Of a stretch of DNA of 64,000 nucleotides, positions 9,461-21,159 are shown piece by piece. Made by a program: the position numbers and the translations under genes. The stretch comes from Branchiostoma floridae (taxonomy: Eukaryota > Chordata > Leptocardii > Amphioxiformes > Branchiostomatidae). Positions within the stretch are counted from its first letter, which is position 1; each line of letters opens with the position of its first letter. The DNA is taken from positions 962,589 to 1,026,588 of the forward strand of contig NC_049987.1 in the NCBI RefSeq assembly GCF_000003815.2, read 5' to 3'. Under the pieces are notes generated by a model. It saw only the letters and a list, made by a program, of their open reading frames with translations. It was not told the origin of the DNA and did no database searches.

Positions 9461-9558
9461 TGCTGAGTCGTCTCTTTCTCTCTCTCTCTCTCTCTCTCTA
9501 ACGTGATGCAAGGTGCCTCGCACGCCAGTCGGTATTACTCGATGCAAGAAAATGTGCG

Positions 9559-9567
9559 ATTATATAG
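9559..9567 (-). promoter_or_regulatory. TATA-like box before right-arm exon
   Basis: CTATATAAT on the minus strand, about 100 bp upstream of the ATG at 9,460 and just outside the paired part of the arm that is visible. It would place a start site near the (GA)n tract. Position and motif only; no other promoter element was seen. Confidence 0.4.
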
Positions 9568-9759
9568 CCCTGTGTCTATAGACAACTCGTTTAAGCCGCG
9601 CCTACAAAAAACATAACCACACCCGACAAATCTTTTTTTCAGGAAGTCACCAACAATATAGCAATTACAGCCAGTTTTCTGATAAAAAGGTAAACAGGAA
9701 GAAATCATTAACCAAGTACAAAAACGTTAATTATGTAATTGACATCACACAATTTTCAG

Positions 9760-10157
9760 CGCAGGATGTGTACTATTCATTCAATACACAGATTGGGCTG
9801 GGTTTCGTATAAGACAAAACAATTTTTGTCTTACAGGAAGTAAGACAGCAAAAGCAATTCACCATGTATAATCATTAAATACATAATTTCCGGCCTCCAT
9901 CAATTCAAGATAAAAGCATTGAACAGGTCCTTCACATAAGACAAGTAACCTGCACAGGATATGTTCTATTCATTCAATACCCAAATTGGGGCTGGGTTGC
10001 GTATAAGACAAGACAAATTATTTGTCTTGCGAAAAAAAAAAAAAAAAGACAAAGAGAAAAGTAATTCACCGTGTATAATCACTAAACACATAATTTTGCG
10101 ACCTCCATTAATTCAAGATAAAAGCATTGGGCTGATCCTTCACATAAGACAAGTAAC
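9760..10157 (+). repeat. ~200-bp tandem duplication
   Basis: Two diverged copies start near 9,765 and 9,955. Each runs TATTCATTCAATAC, GGGCTGGGTT, GTATAAGACAA, AATTCACC.TGTATAATCA, CAATTCAAGATAAAAGCATT and CTTCACATAAGACAAGTAA in the same order. No coding frame is conserved. Flanking DNA to 10,420 holds only A-rich and CA/CG-rich simple sequence. Confidence 0.8.
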
Positions 10158-10529
10158 TGTAAATGCTTACTTCAATGTCCGACAAGACAGTCAATTAGAT
10201 TCAAGAACAAACGATTTGATAATTTCAAGACGTATTTTCGATACAAACACACTCACACACAAGCACACGCGCGCGCGATCCCTTGCTCAGGTTTAAAAAC
10301 CCATAGATTGATGACTGTAGTATCACATCGATTCAATGTTTATAAATTTAAAAAATCTTCTTTTACCAGTAAAGTCTCAAAAAAAAAAAAAAAAAAACTT
10401 GTCTGTAAAATATATCCATGGTAACTAGTCTGTATTGACATTAGCGCGTGGAGATTTCTTGTCAGACTGGTTTATCCCCCACCACGTTGCCCTGATTGGA
10501 TGTCTTGACCGTTGTAGGCGGAGCGACGT

Positions 10530-10909
10530 TTGCTAAACCGGCTTTTCTACAACTTGTCTGAAATTCATTTTCCTGCAAACTTCGACAGAAGTAGACGTGA
10601 CTTCACCCGCAGCAGAAACAAGCAATTCACGTACTTCTACCCCCGCCAGAAACAGACGCCAATTGAGAGACAAGCTGGACCGAAATTGTACAACGTTCTT
10701 CGCGAGATAGCCAACATCATCATCATGACAGTAAGATATCGAAAAATTTTTCTATGGAACTCTACGAAGTCCAGATTTGGCAAGAAGACTACATACCAGT
10801 ATATATGTATGACCTAATTCATTACAACAAGGCGATAGACTTGTTACGTAGTGACTATCACGAGGTGATATTCCTAACATTCGCTCCCAGCACAACATTC
10901 TAAAAGGAC
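10530..10909 (+). pseudogene. Small repeated ORF, copy 1 (frameshifted)
   Basis: An ATG at 10,530 opens 95 residues, ending out of frame. Its second half aligns with copy 2 (11,234-11,446) around LREI.NII.MTVRYRK. Two extra bases in the A/T run near 10,741-10,747 shift the frame. After the shift the other frame reads on to a TAA at 10,907 with residues similar to copy 2 (PVYMYDL, APST). Amino-acid similarity is better kept than the DNA, which suggests past selection. The family is not recognised. The copies sit in ~550-bp tandem units. Confidence 0.45.
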
Positions 10910-11233
10910 AAACGACCATTCAGCAATAAACCCCGGCCCACTTATTCCAGAAAGAACGTTATCGTTTTTCAACTCTTTAAATAAAGTAACCCTTATTGTC
11001 ATCGAGTCTTTACCTTGTCTGTCCGCAAGTACTATAATATACATTAACGATAGTATTAAGATGTTCAGAAGAAATATTATGTGTTGTATCAAACCGTTTT
11101 TTTGCAACGTAAAAATAAAGTCTATTACATTTCGTTGTCTGTAAGGCAAACCCAAGCTAACCATAGTTGTCGGCACCATATCCAAGCTAAGACATATTTG
11201 TCTGTACCATATCCATGGTAACTTACACCGAAC

Positions 11234-11446
11234 TTGTACATAGTTCTTCGCGAGATAGTCAACATCATCATGACAGTAAGATATCGAAAATTTTCTATGG
11301 AACTTCATGAAGTGCCTATTTGGTATGACGAATACGTTCCAGTATATATGTATGACTTAGCCCACTGCAAAAAGGCAATAGAATTGTTGCATAGTAAATA
11401 CCCCGATGTGAAATTCCTGATCATAGCTCCTAGTACATCAGCCTAG
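11234..11446 (+). CDS. Small repeated ORF, copy 2
   Basis: 70 residues, or 58 from the internal ATG at 11,270. The most conserved part is MTVRYRKFSMELHEVPIW...YVPVYMYDL..., ending APSTSA with TAG at 11,444. It is acidic/aromatic, with no membrane segment, no signal peptide and no recognised domain. It lies in the second unit of a ~550-bp tandem array. A similar ending in the frameshifted copy 1 supports a once-functional protein, possibly the last exon of a larger gene. Confidence 0.35.
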   Translation: MYIVLREIVNIIMTVRYRKFSMELHEVPIWYDEYVPVYMYDLAHCKKAIELLHSKYPDVKFLIIAPSTSA

Positions 11447-11945
11447 AACATCACCAAACCATCCAGCAAGAACACCGGCCCTTTTAAGGGCCACCCCCAC
11501 TTATTCCAGAAAGAACGTTATCGTTTTTCACTCTTCATGGTACAACCGTGATAAAACACACAACACAAAAGTTTTCAAATAAAAGTAACTCTTGTTGTCA
11601 TCGAGTCTTTACTTCGTCTGTCCGCAAGTACTACCATATACATTAACGATTGTATTAAAATGTTCAAGAAAAATATTATGTGTTGTATCAAACCGTTTTT
11701 GCAACGTAAAAAATAAAGTCTATTACATTTCAGTTGTCTGCAAGGCAAACCCAAGCTAAGCATAGTTGTCTGCAGCATATCCAAGCTAAAACATAGTTGT
11801 CTATACCATATCCATGGTAACTTGTCTACACCGTGTACGACCTGTGACAAGTCTATTACACACAAGGCAAACCCAAGCTAAGCATAGTTGTCTGCAGCAT
11901 ATCCAAGCTAAAACATAGTTGTCTATACCATATCCATGGTAACGT

Positions 11946-14900
11946 GTCCTGGTAAGCTGCTTACATACACAGGATTCAGGGTGACCAAAGCACAACATGG
12001 CTGGATTCCAGGCTAAGCCGGTGGATGGGGTGCAATGTTGCTATGGTGACGAAAGTCGACTGGACGGTAGTGTCCTGGTAAGCTGCTTATGTACATTACG
12101 TTCTGGAACAGTGCGCTCTGTGATGATCACGTGTGACGAAACCACCTTGTGATGCGCTACAGAGACAACGCATGACGTCATAACCAGAAGTAGGTCAAGA
12201 GTCTACATGGCTATGACTTAACAAGCCGCTAGAGTTCGCTTTTGCATTGTTCTTTAATTTGCCTCCACGGAAGGCTCTGTCGCCGGCTTATTTCTACCTT
12301 CGGGATATTGCTGTTGCAGGTCTCTGTGAACTTGCAGCGATATCCCTTGATGGATTTTGTTTATCTTATAATTTATAATATTCACCTAAAAGAAATAAGA
12401 AGAGGAAAGGCAAAGAAAAGGCATGGTAGATACAAAACTAGACATCGTGGTACCCACAAAACAAAGAAGACAGTCGTGTACTGTAAACCCCATTGTACAT
12501 ATTCACAGTTATATTTCCATATTAATTCTTTTCTCAAGGTACATCGCTATTGGATGGGTTTGTTTGTATTTCGACATATCGGTAGTGATTTAATTAGGTC
12601 CCGGGCAACGTCGTAGCAGCATTTTCAGGTGACAAACAATTGTAATTGTTTTCTCCCAGTTAAAACTCAGAGCTCTCGTTAAGTTTAAGTCTTTTAGTAT
12701 GGAATTTTTTGTGTGCAAATATTAACACAATTAGCTAACATTTAGAAAACTAAGATTTCACTGACAGTGATACTATGAATTTGTGCTTGTAGTTGTAGTA
12801 ACTAACGGGTTCCCACGGTTTTAAACGTCGAGTACAGTAATTATAAGTAATTTACACTATTGAAATATTACTGTTAGTCTTACCTCGTATGCTATTAAAC
12901 TATACCAAATTTCCTTGTTGATGTGTTCTTTGAAGATGTATTTACATATTTCTTATTCACACAATAGAATCGTTTTTAAAATTGACCACGATGCCTGTTA
13001 TGATTTCATGGTCTTTATGGATGCCGTAATGTAGTAAGTTGACGCTAGCGCAGTAAGGTGAGCGGCTTGGCTAGTATTATGCTTTAGTCCCTTATACATG
13101 CGAGACAGTTTTTGAAAACGGAAAGCCTATTCTCTCATTGGCTGACAGCTGGTTTGGGGGGGGGGGGGGTCCACAGGAACTAAGAGTGACGGTTAAAAGA
13201 GCAGGGTACATCCAGACAGGCAGTTTGGCTGTTGGATGTCCCTGCGTAGGAGGATGGTAGTTGTAGGCTCTTTGGTATGTATTGTCAAATGTGTAGACAA
13301 GTGATATGTTCTTATCGCAGAGTAGTTACATTTATATGAAATGACAGTTATAAAGTTTTTTTTCTGTTTGTGTTTTCGCTTGGATAAGTTAACCCTCAAA
13401 CCACCGTATGGGGTCAAAACTGATCTCACGCGTATATCAATATGACTGTGTACTTGTGACATTTCTGATCGAAAACAAAATTCCTCCCATGAGTTTGCGT
13501 ACATTCCCTCAAACTTACATGCATTTACAGTATTAAGAATAATGCATAATGCAAGTGGGATGTTAAGATCCTTTTTTTCGCATGGAAGATAATGGTAATG
13601 TTTTACCGTATCGTCTACAATTATTCAGTTCTTTCTACATTATAGGTTGGACATGAATACATATAGTTCTTACTATAATATTGTGTGAATTCCATGTATT
13701 TCGGATTTTTATTTGTAGAGAAACATATCAATTCTATACGAGTGAACGTGAAAGTGATAGCGTGAAAGTGATAGTCAGTACAACATTTAGCCCTCGATGT
13801 TAACTGATTTGGTTGAAAAATGATAACGTCTCTTTGCACTCGCATGAAAGATCGCTGTTTGTTTTGCTTTGTTATGTTCGATTTATCGTGCATATAGACA
13901 AGTCTTAAAAATCAAATCATAAGCTTTAAACTAGTCAGGCATATGGACACTCGCCACGTGTCATTCATGCCACCTAGTGATTTATATTATTCTTGCAGCA
14001 AGAAGTGATTCCTTCTGCAGTAATGTCTTGACCTGCTAGGAGGCAATCTTGATCCATACGGCAGACTTTAATATCACAATATATGGCTTTCTGTGAATTC
14101 GACAGGATTGTCACTTCACGCAATTTTGAAGGTCTTTGCGGAAAACTGCGTGTTTTACAGGTCTCTTACAATCCACTACTGTAAGAATTAAGAAACAACC
14201 GAACAGTACGGAGTTCATACTATTCAGGAGGAGTTAACGAAATTCACAACGAATACAAACAATTCCTAAAATAATATTATATTGTAAAACCCTTTATTAT
14301 TCGCATATTTCGTCGTGGATTGTATACATTCTGTAAATTTTGTCTAAATTCTGTATATATATCGTCGGTTCTATAGAGGGCTGTGTATGAATGTGCGTTC
14401 GTCTGTGTACAACATAACTCAAGACTACAAGTTTAATAAAGGGTCTCCTAGTGGCGAGGTATGGTAGTGCAACAAAGCGTCAACGTTGATGGTTGAAATT
14501 TCTGTAAGTTTCAGGTTCGTCATTCTTATAGATATAAGTATAAAATTCGTATTCGTATAAATGTTTGGTAGAAGTAGATCATATTAATTTGATAGAATTC
14601 ATCTAAATACTTAGTCGCCTCTGTGATAGTGAACATGATGTTATTACAGGATAGGCAAACTCGTTATGATATTCCGTACTCAATGTATACGTGCGTGACT
14701 GGTGGTAAGTCTCTTTGTTTANNNNNNNNNNNNNNNNNNNNNNNNNNNNNNNNNNNNNNNNNNNNNNNNNNNNNNNNNNNNNNNNNNNNNNNNNNNNNNN
14801 NNNNNNNNNNNNNNNNNNNNNACTCCTTCCATTTGCCACAGCAAGATCTGCTTGGAGATTATGATACATATACTTAACATATGGCAGTGTGTACCTAAGG

Positions 14901-16089
14901 ATGGAATGTAACCAGATCGGCTCCAAGGTTTACGTTGGCAGGGAATTCATTATTTAAGCATTCTACTACGCTAGATTGTTGGTGAGCCTCTAAATAATTT
15001 TGAAGTTGTTCGTAAGACACCAAACACAAATCAGGAGACTCAACCGCTTAAATGAAGGATCAGACTGTTGGTTTAACCATGGAATCAACTGTCAGAGACA
15101 CAGATAGTAAACCAGCAGAGAATGAAAGGAACTCCAGATTAGGGATAGGTTTGTCAGGTATCGGCCGATAGCAGACTTGTCAATGGACGTTAAAAAATAC
15201 AAAGCGGCCAAAGTACATGCTTCTTTTCCTCATTATACTTTGTATTGACAGATACCTTATAACTGTTGGAAACAAATTTCTTCTATTCTTACGAATTAAA
15301 TCGCGCAAAGATGATTATACGTTATCAGGATTTTCCGGCTGTTTAAACCTGATTCCAAAATCATGTTTAGCTACTTCTTATTATGTATTCACTATCCTCA
15401 TAATGATTCTCAATAATTGTTGCTCCTGCAAGTCAGGACACGACACAGCATTAGAATGGCGGAGCTGCCTGTACTTGTTGTAGTCACAATGGTGGTCAAT
15501 ACTGCAACGAATGGTGTGTTGTCATTCTTTCCTCTCCTGAATATAATTTCCTGATACTATAATTGTATAAAGATATAATAAATGAAGGCATGAAATAGAA
15601 TAATAAATGGTTATAATAAAATAACAGAATTATCATTTTATATCTTGACATTTAACTTTTTCATGTAGTTTTCCTTTGTGAATGGCCAGGCATAACATGC
15701 TGTCAAGAGGGTGAAAAGTCGACGCAAGAGATTGACCTTGTGATTAAAGGAGTACAAGGTAAGTAGTTGTTTAATGGTATTGTGAAGACAATCAACGAAT
15801 TCTCCATTTGTGGAAAGCCAATTGATACTTTCTATGAATCCATTTATCGACGAAATGTCATTCAGCACTGTTGTAATGTTATGCATAATATTCTGTCCAA
15901 CTACAAGAATATGACTGATGGATATTATAATACAATATGGGGACAACCTGATAAATTGTCAAATAACTTCAGTATTGTAAATGGAGGCTAGCTATACGTG
16001 ACACCCGCACCTGTCGGTCATGTTACAGTCGTGGCTTTATTGGACATGCTATATTCATACATCTCGTACTTGAGACATTCTGATTTCAG
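11946..16089. other. No gene seen; AT-rich intergenic DNA
   Basis: No frame here has convincing coding character. It contains a G homopolymer at 13,157-13,169, a 100-N gap (14,722-14,821) and scattered AT-rich sequence. A decayed element is possible, but none could be named. Confidence 0.6.
14722..14821. other. Assembly gap (100 N)
   Basis: Placeholder gap of exactly 100 N in a region with no recognised gene. Confidence 0.99.
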
Positions 16090-16344
16090 GCTACATGCCT
16101 GTCCAGGTCCATGAGATGGTAGCTTCCATAGATGAAGTGAAGGAAATATCCCACAAAGCACCATACCAGCAGCTGACACCTGTTAGCCGTGGTCTTACTG
16201 CCGGGTTTCAGTCGTGCGTTTCATCCTTCATACCCGCCCGGGGATAAAAGGACGGAATCCTCCAGCACCAGCGCCGCGGTCGGTGGCAAACAAATGACAC
16301 CGGAGTTAGAGCGGAAAAGGACTCCTGAGAGAAAGGCCTTTTTA
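16090..16344 (+). pseudogene. Exon-like island, unknown protein
   Basis: A good acceptor (TCTGATTTCAG) precedes 16,090 and a consensus donor (GTGAGT) follows 16,344. The first 160 bases read as a coding-like segment (MPVQVHEMVASIDEV, then KAPYQQLTPVSRGLTAGF). They hit a TAA near 16,244, while a second frame continues as a Ser/Arg-rich stretch ending ELERKRTPERKAFL at the donor. A one-base frameshift inside one exon explains both. No family is recognised. Later fragments at 17,300-17,880 have similar coding-like composition and could belong to the same decayed gene or element. Confidence 0.35.
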
Positions 16345-18559
16345 GTGAGTTTTTCATTCTTCGTACATGTTCCAATAATACTATCATTTGCAATTTATGT
16401 ATGGGGTCTTTCATTCGGCAAAATTGAATGGAGTATAGAATGTACATTCCATGACCCTGACTTGCATTTTATTGCTTTGATAATTAAAATTTCTTTTGCG
16501 AAAGAAGGACCAAGTGATGGAAAGTATAGTATTTAGCTTTCCCATTCTAGTAACATAAGGTTACGTCGATAGTCAATAAATAGTAAAGTGTCCGTAGAAA
16601 CATCATGTACTCAAATGCATGTCTTGACATTTTTTTGTTGTAGTTCTCTAATTATCTTAAACGTTTTGTGCAGAGAACACTGACCTAGGAATTGAACAAA
16701 AACACATACAACATGCAAACAACTGACTAACCAATTTTGTACACGGAAGCCAGAGCAGCCTTGAACCGATAACGGGCGAAAAGGTCAAAGGACAAAAATC
16801 TTCAAGAAGGCCGTTGACATGGTGGCAAGAACGTGCCCACATCTACAGTCGGGACAGATTCGGAGTTACAAAGAAACGGAATGGCGGCAAGTGTATTGAC
16901 TTCTGACGGCATGTAAAGCTGTCAGTTTACTGCAAAAGCCAACATGTCATGTGTCAATCTAACTTCTTACATATTACATATTCAACATATACTTTTTTGT
17001 ATTAGAGCTGCAGCTGCCCCAGCAGCAGATGTAGGCCCATGACTTGACCATATGGCACAGAGCTAGGAACCACCCGGGAACGGGAAAGATATGGGACAAA
17101 TGGTAAGAATAAGCAAAGTGAAGTACACTTTGAATTCTATTTATAACGCCACTTTCCTGGCAATCTCCAAAAATGAATGTCATGGTCTGATTAATAACAA
17201 TATATATTTCTGTTTCTGTCACGCTTACCATTCTGATGTAGGAATACTGATAAACCTCACTGATAAAGGCCGACAACACCCTGCATTCTGTTAGGTTCAG
17301 GTAGTTCGATGTCGTCTTGTACGTCTTCATCTCAAAGATATATACGAGAAATACCAGTTAACAGCCTGCGCTGTTTTGGAGTGAGTCTTGCGTGCCGGTA
17401 CTTCAGTCAGAAGATAAACTCAGACGGGAGGCGTAAAAGCACAGCACATGGGAGAAAGATTAAGACACTTGGTATGGGAATGAAAGAACAGAAGGGCCAT
17501 AGAAGGGCTAAGGTGAAGAACAGTCTAACCACCATTGGTATGACTAATTCATACCGATCCATGGTACAAGAGGAAGTGACTGTCAAGAACATGTCTAGAG
17601 TGTTCAAATCGTGGCAGTAATAGCGCTATCCAATTCAAAACTCCAGGCAGTGATCAACAACACGGACATCAGGCATATCCACCCACCCAGTTCTAGTACA
17701 TTTGGGTGCAACTCCACCCGTGGTATCCCTGGTTCGCATATAGTGGACGAGCACATCTACGGTATGGACTGCGGTGGTTCAATGCATGGTAAAGAGAACT
17801 ACTTTATCTTTATATTCGCAGACGACAACACCCCATACACGCGAGATTCCATTATGTGTGTTACCACATTCTTCTGATTGAATTTCGATTAACAGATGCG
17901 TAGCAGCAACTATCAGTAATTTCTGCATGAAGTCAACGAGTCAGAAATCCTCTATACTGCGTAACCTACGAGAAGAGCATGTTTTTAAGATGGAACTAGT
18001 TAACTGCTGGAATTAAAGCCGTGCACCGTAGCAGGAAAGTTGCGCACCCTTTGAGTTCAGAGCCAGTGGACACAAGCCAGAACGTGCTGCTACTCACCCG
18101 TCACCTTGGTTAGATGTGAGTAAGGCCAATATCCATTATGTTGAGTGTGAGTGTTAAGATCTGTGAAACCTGGATGATTTGGACCCTGGAGCAGCGTAGG
18201 GCTGGCCTGTAGATACTAGTGGAGTACATAAACTCGCTGCAATCTGAAGAAGAGGAATGCTTTGCTGACAGCCAACAAGATGCTGTGCATAGCTCTGTAC
18301 TCGAATAGGTAAGTATGTTCGTTTCTTTAATACCGATACACAGAAGCGAATACACTCCCACAACTACTTGACGTCGTGTATCAGGAGGCTGGGAGGTATG
18401 ATTGTGTTTCAAATTTCACTGATGTGTTGCTGCTCCGTTGTAAGAGCATCGATATTCTGTGTGATAACATGTTCATTAAACTAATTTCCTCTTATAACAG
18501 GTCAGACTAAGGTGATTATCCTTCTCTTGTCGGCCTTGATATGACGGCCATTACTGCCA

Positions 18560-19560
18560 GGGTCTTGGAGCACGACTAGAACAAGGCAACTCGTCACAGA
18601 AAGCTCAGCAGCAGCCTAAACGACATTGGTGAGGAAGATATCCGTCTTGAAAAAGAAGTTTTTTGTCTTGTGGATGCACTGGCTATTCCAAATGAGATAA
18701 AAAAAGTAAAGTGATCTGACCTGTCTTGGGTACGATGGTCCAGCTCCTGTGGGATGCAGAAGTCCTCTTAATGATACACGAAACCAATCCCTCAGAGTTG
18801 ACTGAACTGGACCTCTACATCAACTAGTATCCTTGTTAGAAGCCTCTGTAATGGCATTATAATAGTTTGGCAACCCTGGTTGTGCGTTATTAGCAGCCAA
18901 GGCAATAAATAAATCAAAAACAATGAATAGATTTCAAAGAAATTTCATTGCTTAGTCAATGTCAATCCCTTCGATTCGAATGGCATTAAGCTCCTGACTA
19001 ATGACGATGGTAACATCAAATTACGAAAGAATGATCTAACTCGATGATGATAATGAACGTTGTTATCAAGCGCAAACAACCATCATATCAAGAAAAACTG
19101 ACTGCGATAGAGTTTTCCTCATACAGAAGAAGGAAGCAAAGATCACGAGCAACTTCAATAAGAGGGATCAAATGGGGTGCCTTTAAGTACCATTGTGAAA
19201 ATACCCCCTTACCAGCAACATCGCCCGGAAAGAACAAACTGCTCTCAAAGATTTGGCCACTGATCAAGACAGTGATTCTTTCAGTAGACAAAGGCAGATA
19301 AACAGTAGTCTTAGACAGAAAACAGTATGACAAGGGTACAGTACCCTCTTTGGGGCACAAACACCTGCATGCCCTTACAAAAGGGACTGCCATTAAGTTA
19401 AATGTAATGATCACCACAGCTATCAGGAAATTGCAAAATGAGTTATAGAAAGTGTCATCAATCTAACGCTTCATCTCACTTTGGAACCCTAACTTTCTAC
19501 GGATTTCACAAAATCCACAAACAGGGTGTTCGTGTTACGAACACTGATACAGCTCTGTCC
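18560..19560 (+). pseudogene. Penelope-like element reverse transcriptase remnant
   Basis: Several short plus-strand segments in shifting frames follow the order of the N-terminal half of Penelope-like (PLE) reverse transcriptases. They are KEQTALKDLATD (about 19,223), VILSVDKGR then a stop then TVVLDRKQYDKG (about 19,270-19,340), KLNVMITTAIRKLQNEL (about 19,395), and LTFYGFHKIHKQGV (about 19,485-19,530). The last matches the PLE YGLPKIHK-type motif. At least three frameshifts and several stops break it. A weaker upstream piece (RHRKLSSSLNDIGEEDI, about 18,590) may be its N-terminus. The catalytic YADD part and GIY-YIG domain were not seen. The order of motifs is the evidence. Confidence 0.6.
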
Positions 19561-20425
19561 TGCTACGGTAGTTCAGTAAAGTGTGACTTTGTGCGGGGCG
19601 ATAACGAAACAGATCCACTCTGCAGTTTTGGGTGCCCCGCTATAAATATCAAAATGATTATATTAAGCTTACGAACAAAAGGAACTTGAATCAGCTGATT
19701 TCTTGCTACACAATTGCTGCTGACCGGGATGTAGCATTGTTCTACTTCGTCTCTTGGCGGATTAATTCAGCTCGATGGTGCAAGCAAGGTAATCAGCCAT
19801 TGCGAACGACACAAAGAGCATGGCGTGAGATACGGAGTGCATGCGGTACGTAGCCACTCCCATGGCGATCCCATACAAGATGTTTCGGCAAGCTTGGAAC
19901 TCGTGGCGTACAGGCCCGACGTGTAACTGTGTCGGTTTCTGTGATTTTGTTCATTTTTGTCCATGGTGTGAATCGTGATCGAGTTACTGCGAGGATCCGT
20001 CCTCTGTAAAACAATGACTTTTCTGGTTAGTTTAATATTCTACCGTCCGTCGCCTTTTCTGCCTTGCCTGATGGTCTATGGGTCGGAAAAATAAAACCAT
20101 TACATAATCTGTCTTGTGTCGTTATCATGAGTCCTGAACCAAGGCAACGACACGGGGACAGAAAGTAAGGCTCATATAATGATCATCAATTTGGAGAAGA
20201 TGAAAAATTTAACAATTATTTCACAATAATATTATGATAGCCCATTTAAAAGCATTAATTTTTGTAAGATATACTTGTTGATTTCTTCACATACTACATA
20301 CTAGCAATTTTTTTTCCAAAACTAGTAAATGCGAACAGAAACCGAATACTGTTGCGTGTGACGGTAAGTTTTATATTCATCTCTTATCTGTATTTTCTTT
20401 ATCTGTTGACTTTTGTTCAGACCCG

Positions 20426-21155
20426 ATGTCCTTTCTCCGAATGATTCCACTCTTCTTCTCTCCCTTTTTTCAGAAATTCAACGAGGAATATTCCCCTGAC
20501 TGCAAACCATACATCTACTCTTTTTCCCTGCCCTTTCTCAACTCTGTTTGCCACGTTGTTGAGGAAGCGAGGAAGCCAGGGAAGAAAGAAAACAACTACC
20601 GGAAGGAGTCTATATTCACCATTTGCTCAAGCCTGGAGCATTTGCCCTGTTCTGTCCACATGGCGTCTGTCATGGGCTTAATGACATTGCAAGTGGCGGT
20701 TCAATGCGAGACACTGAGGACACGGAAAGGGGTGGTCCCTAGAGTAGTCGTGTACGACAACGGCTGGCAATTGCACAGGTATGTGATGAATAGAGAGAGT
20801 CACATTTCTTCCAGAACGACTGAACAGACCATGTGCTACGCCAGTCTCATTCCGTCAGGAAAAAAAACTGAATGCTGCAGAGGAAGCGAGTAAATCGAGG
20901 GAGAAAGGCAGCTACAAGATGGAGTCCTATGGTCACCATTCGCACACGCCCCTGCCTTTTACCCCATTAAGTAAACATGGTATGGTGTCTGCTCTGGCTT
21001 CACTGCGATGCGAAGCTGTTAATCACCCACCAGGCGGTTGAGGTAAAAAAGACACGGTTCAAGGTCGCCTCTAGAAACGTGTACAACAGCTGTCATCAGC
21101 TTCTCAGGTACGTAATGAATACTGGAGCCAAATTTCTTTCAAAAGACTGAACATC
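20426..21155 (+). pseudogene. KDZ-like transposase fragment, tandemly duplicated
   Basis: The first unit (20,426-20,893) is open for 155 residues. It has a Cys/His-poor version of the IFTIC...CS.H segment, then ETLRTRKGVVPRVVVYDNGWQLHRYVMNRE. The V-x-YDN-x-x-x-L-H-x-Y-x-x-N-R-E signature is typical of KDZ/CxC-type transposases. A second, more damaged unit (about 20,895-21,155) repeats the pattern as VYNSCHQLLRYVMN, so the segment was duplicated in tandem. Expected catalytic residues further downstream are absent or frameshifted. I am moderately sure of the superfamily, and sure that it is broken. Confidence 0.45.
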
Positions 21156-21159
21156 GACG

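Larger units (their letters stand above)
6304..9514 (-). repeat. Right arm of ~9.5-kb inverted repeat
   Basis: Reverse complement of 1-2,917. It is longer than the left arm because of a 163-bp tandem duplication with an (AC)n expansion near 6,757-6,919, a 49-bp duplication near 6,344-6,415, and a 100-N gap. The inner boundary falls inside the last codons of the polymerase tail (stop at 6,337-6,339). Only about the last nine of those codons recur at the inner end of the left arm, near 2,886-2,917. Confidence 0.93.
10417..11945 (+). repeat. ~550-bp tandem array plus 122-bp sub-duplication
   Basis: Bases from about 10,681 recur from 11,228. Shared landmarks are GTTCTTCGCGAGATAG, CTTATTCCAGAAAGAACGTT, CATCGAGTCTTTAC, TTATGTGTTGTATCAAACCG and CCATATCCATGGTAAC. 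The last ~80 bp (CCAAGCTAAGCATAGTTGTC...) are duplicated again 122 bp further on (11,747 and 11,869). Confidence 0.85.

Noticed and set aside
9146-9547. Longer start for the acidic-repeat exon (MHRVIPTG...)
   Set aside because: It would translate the (GA)n microsatellite and is not supported by the TATA spacing; the internal ATG is shared by both arms.
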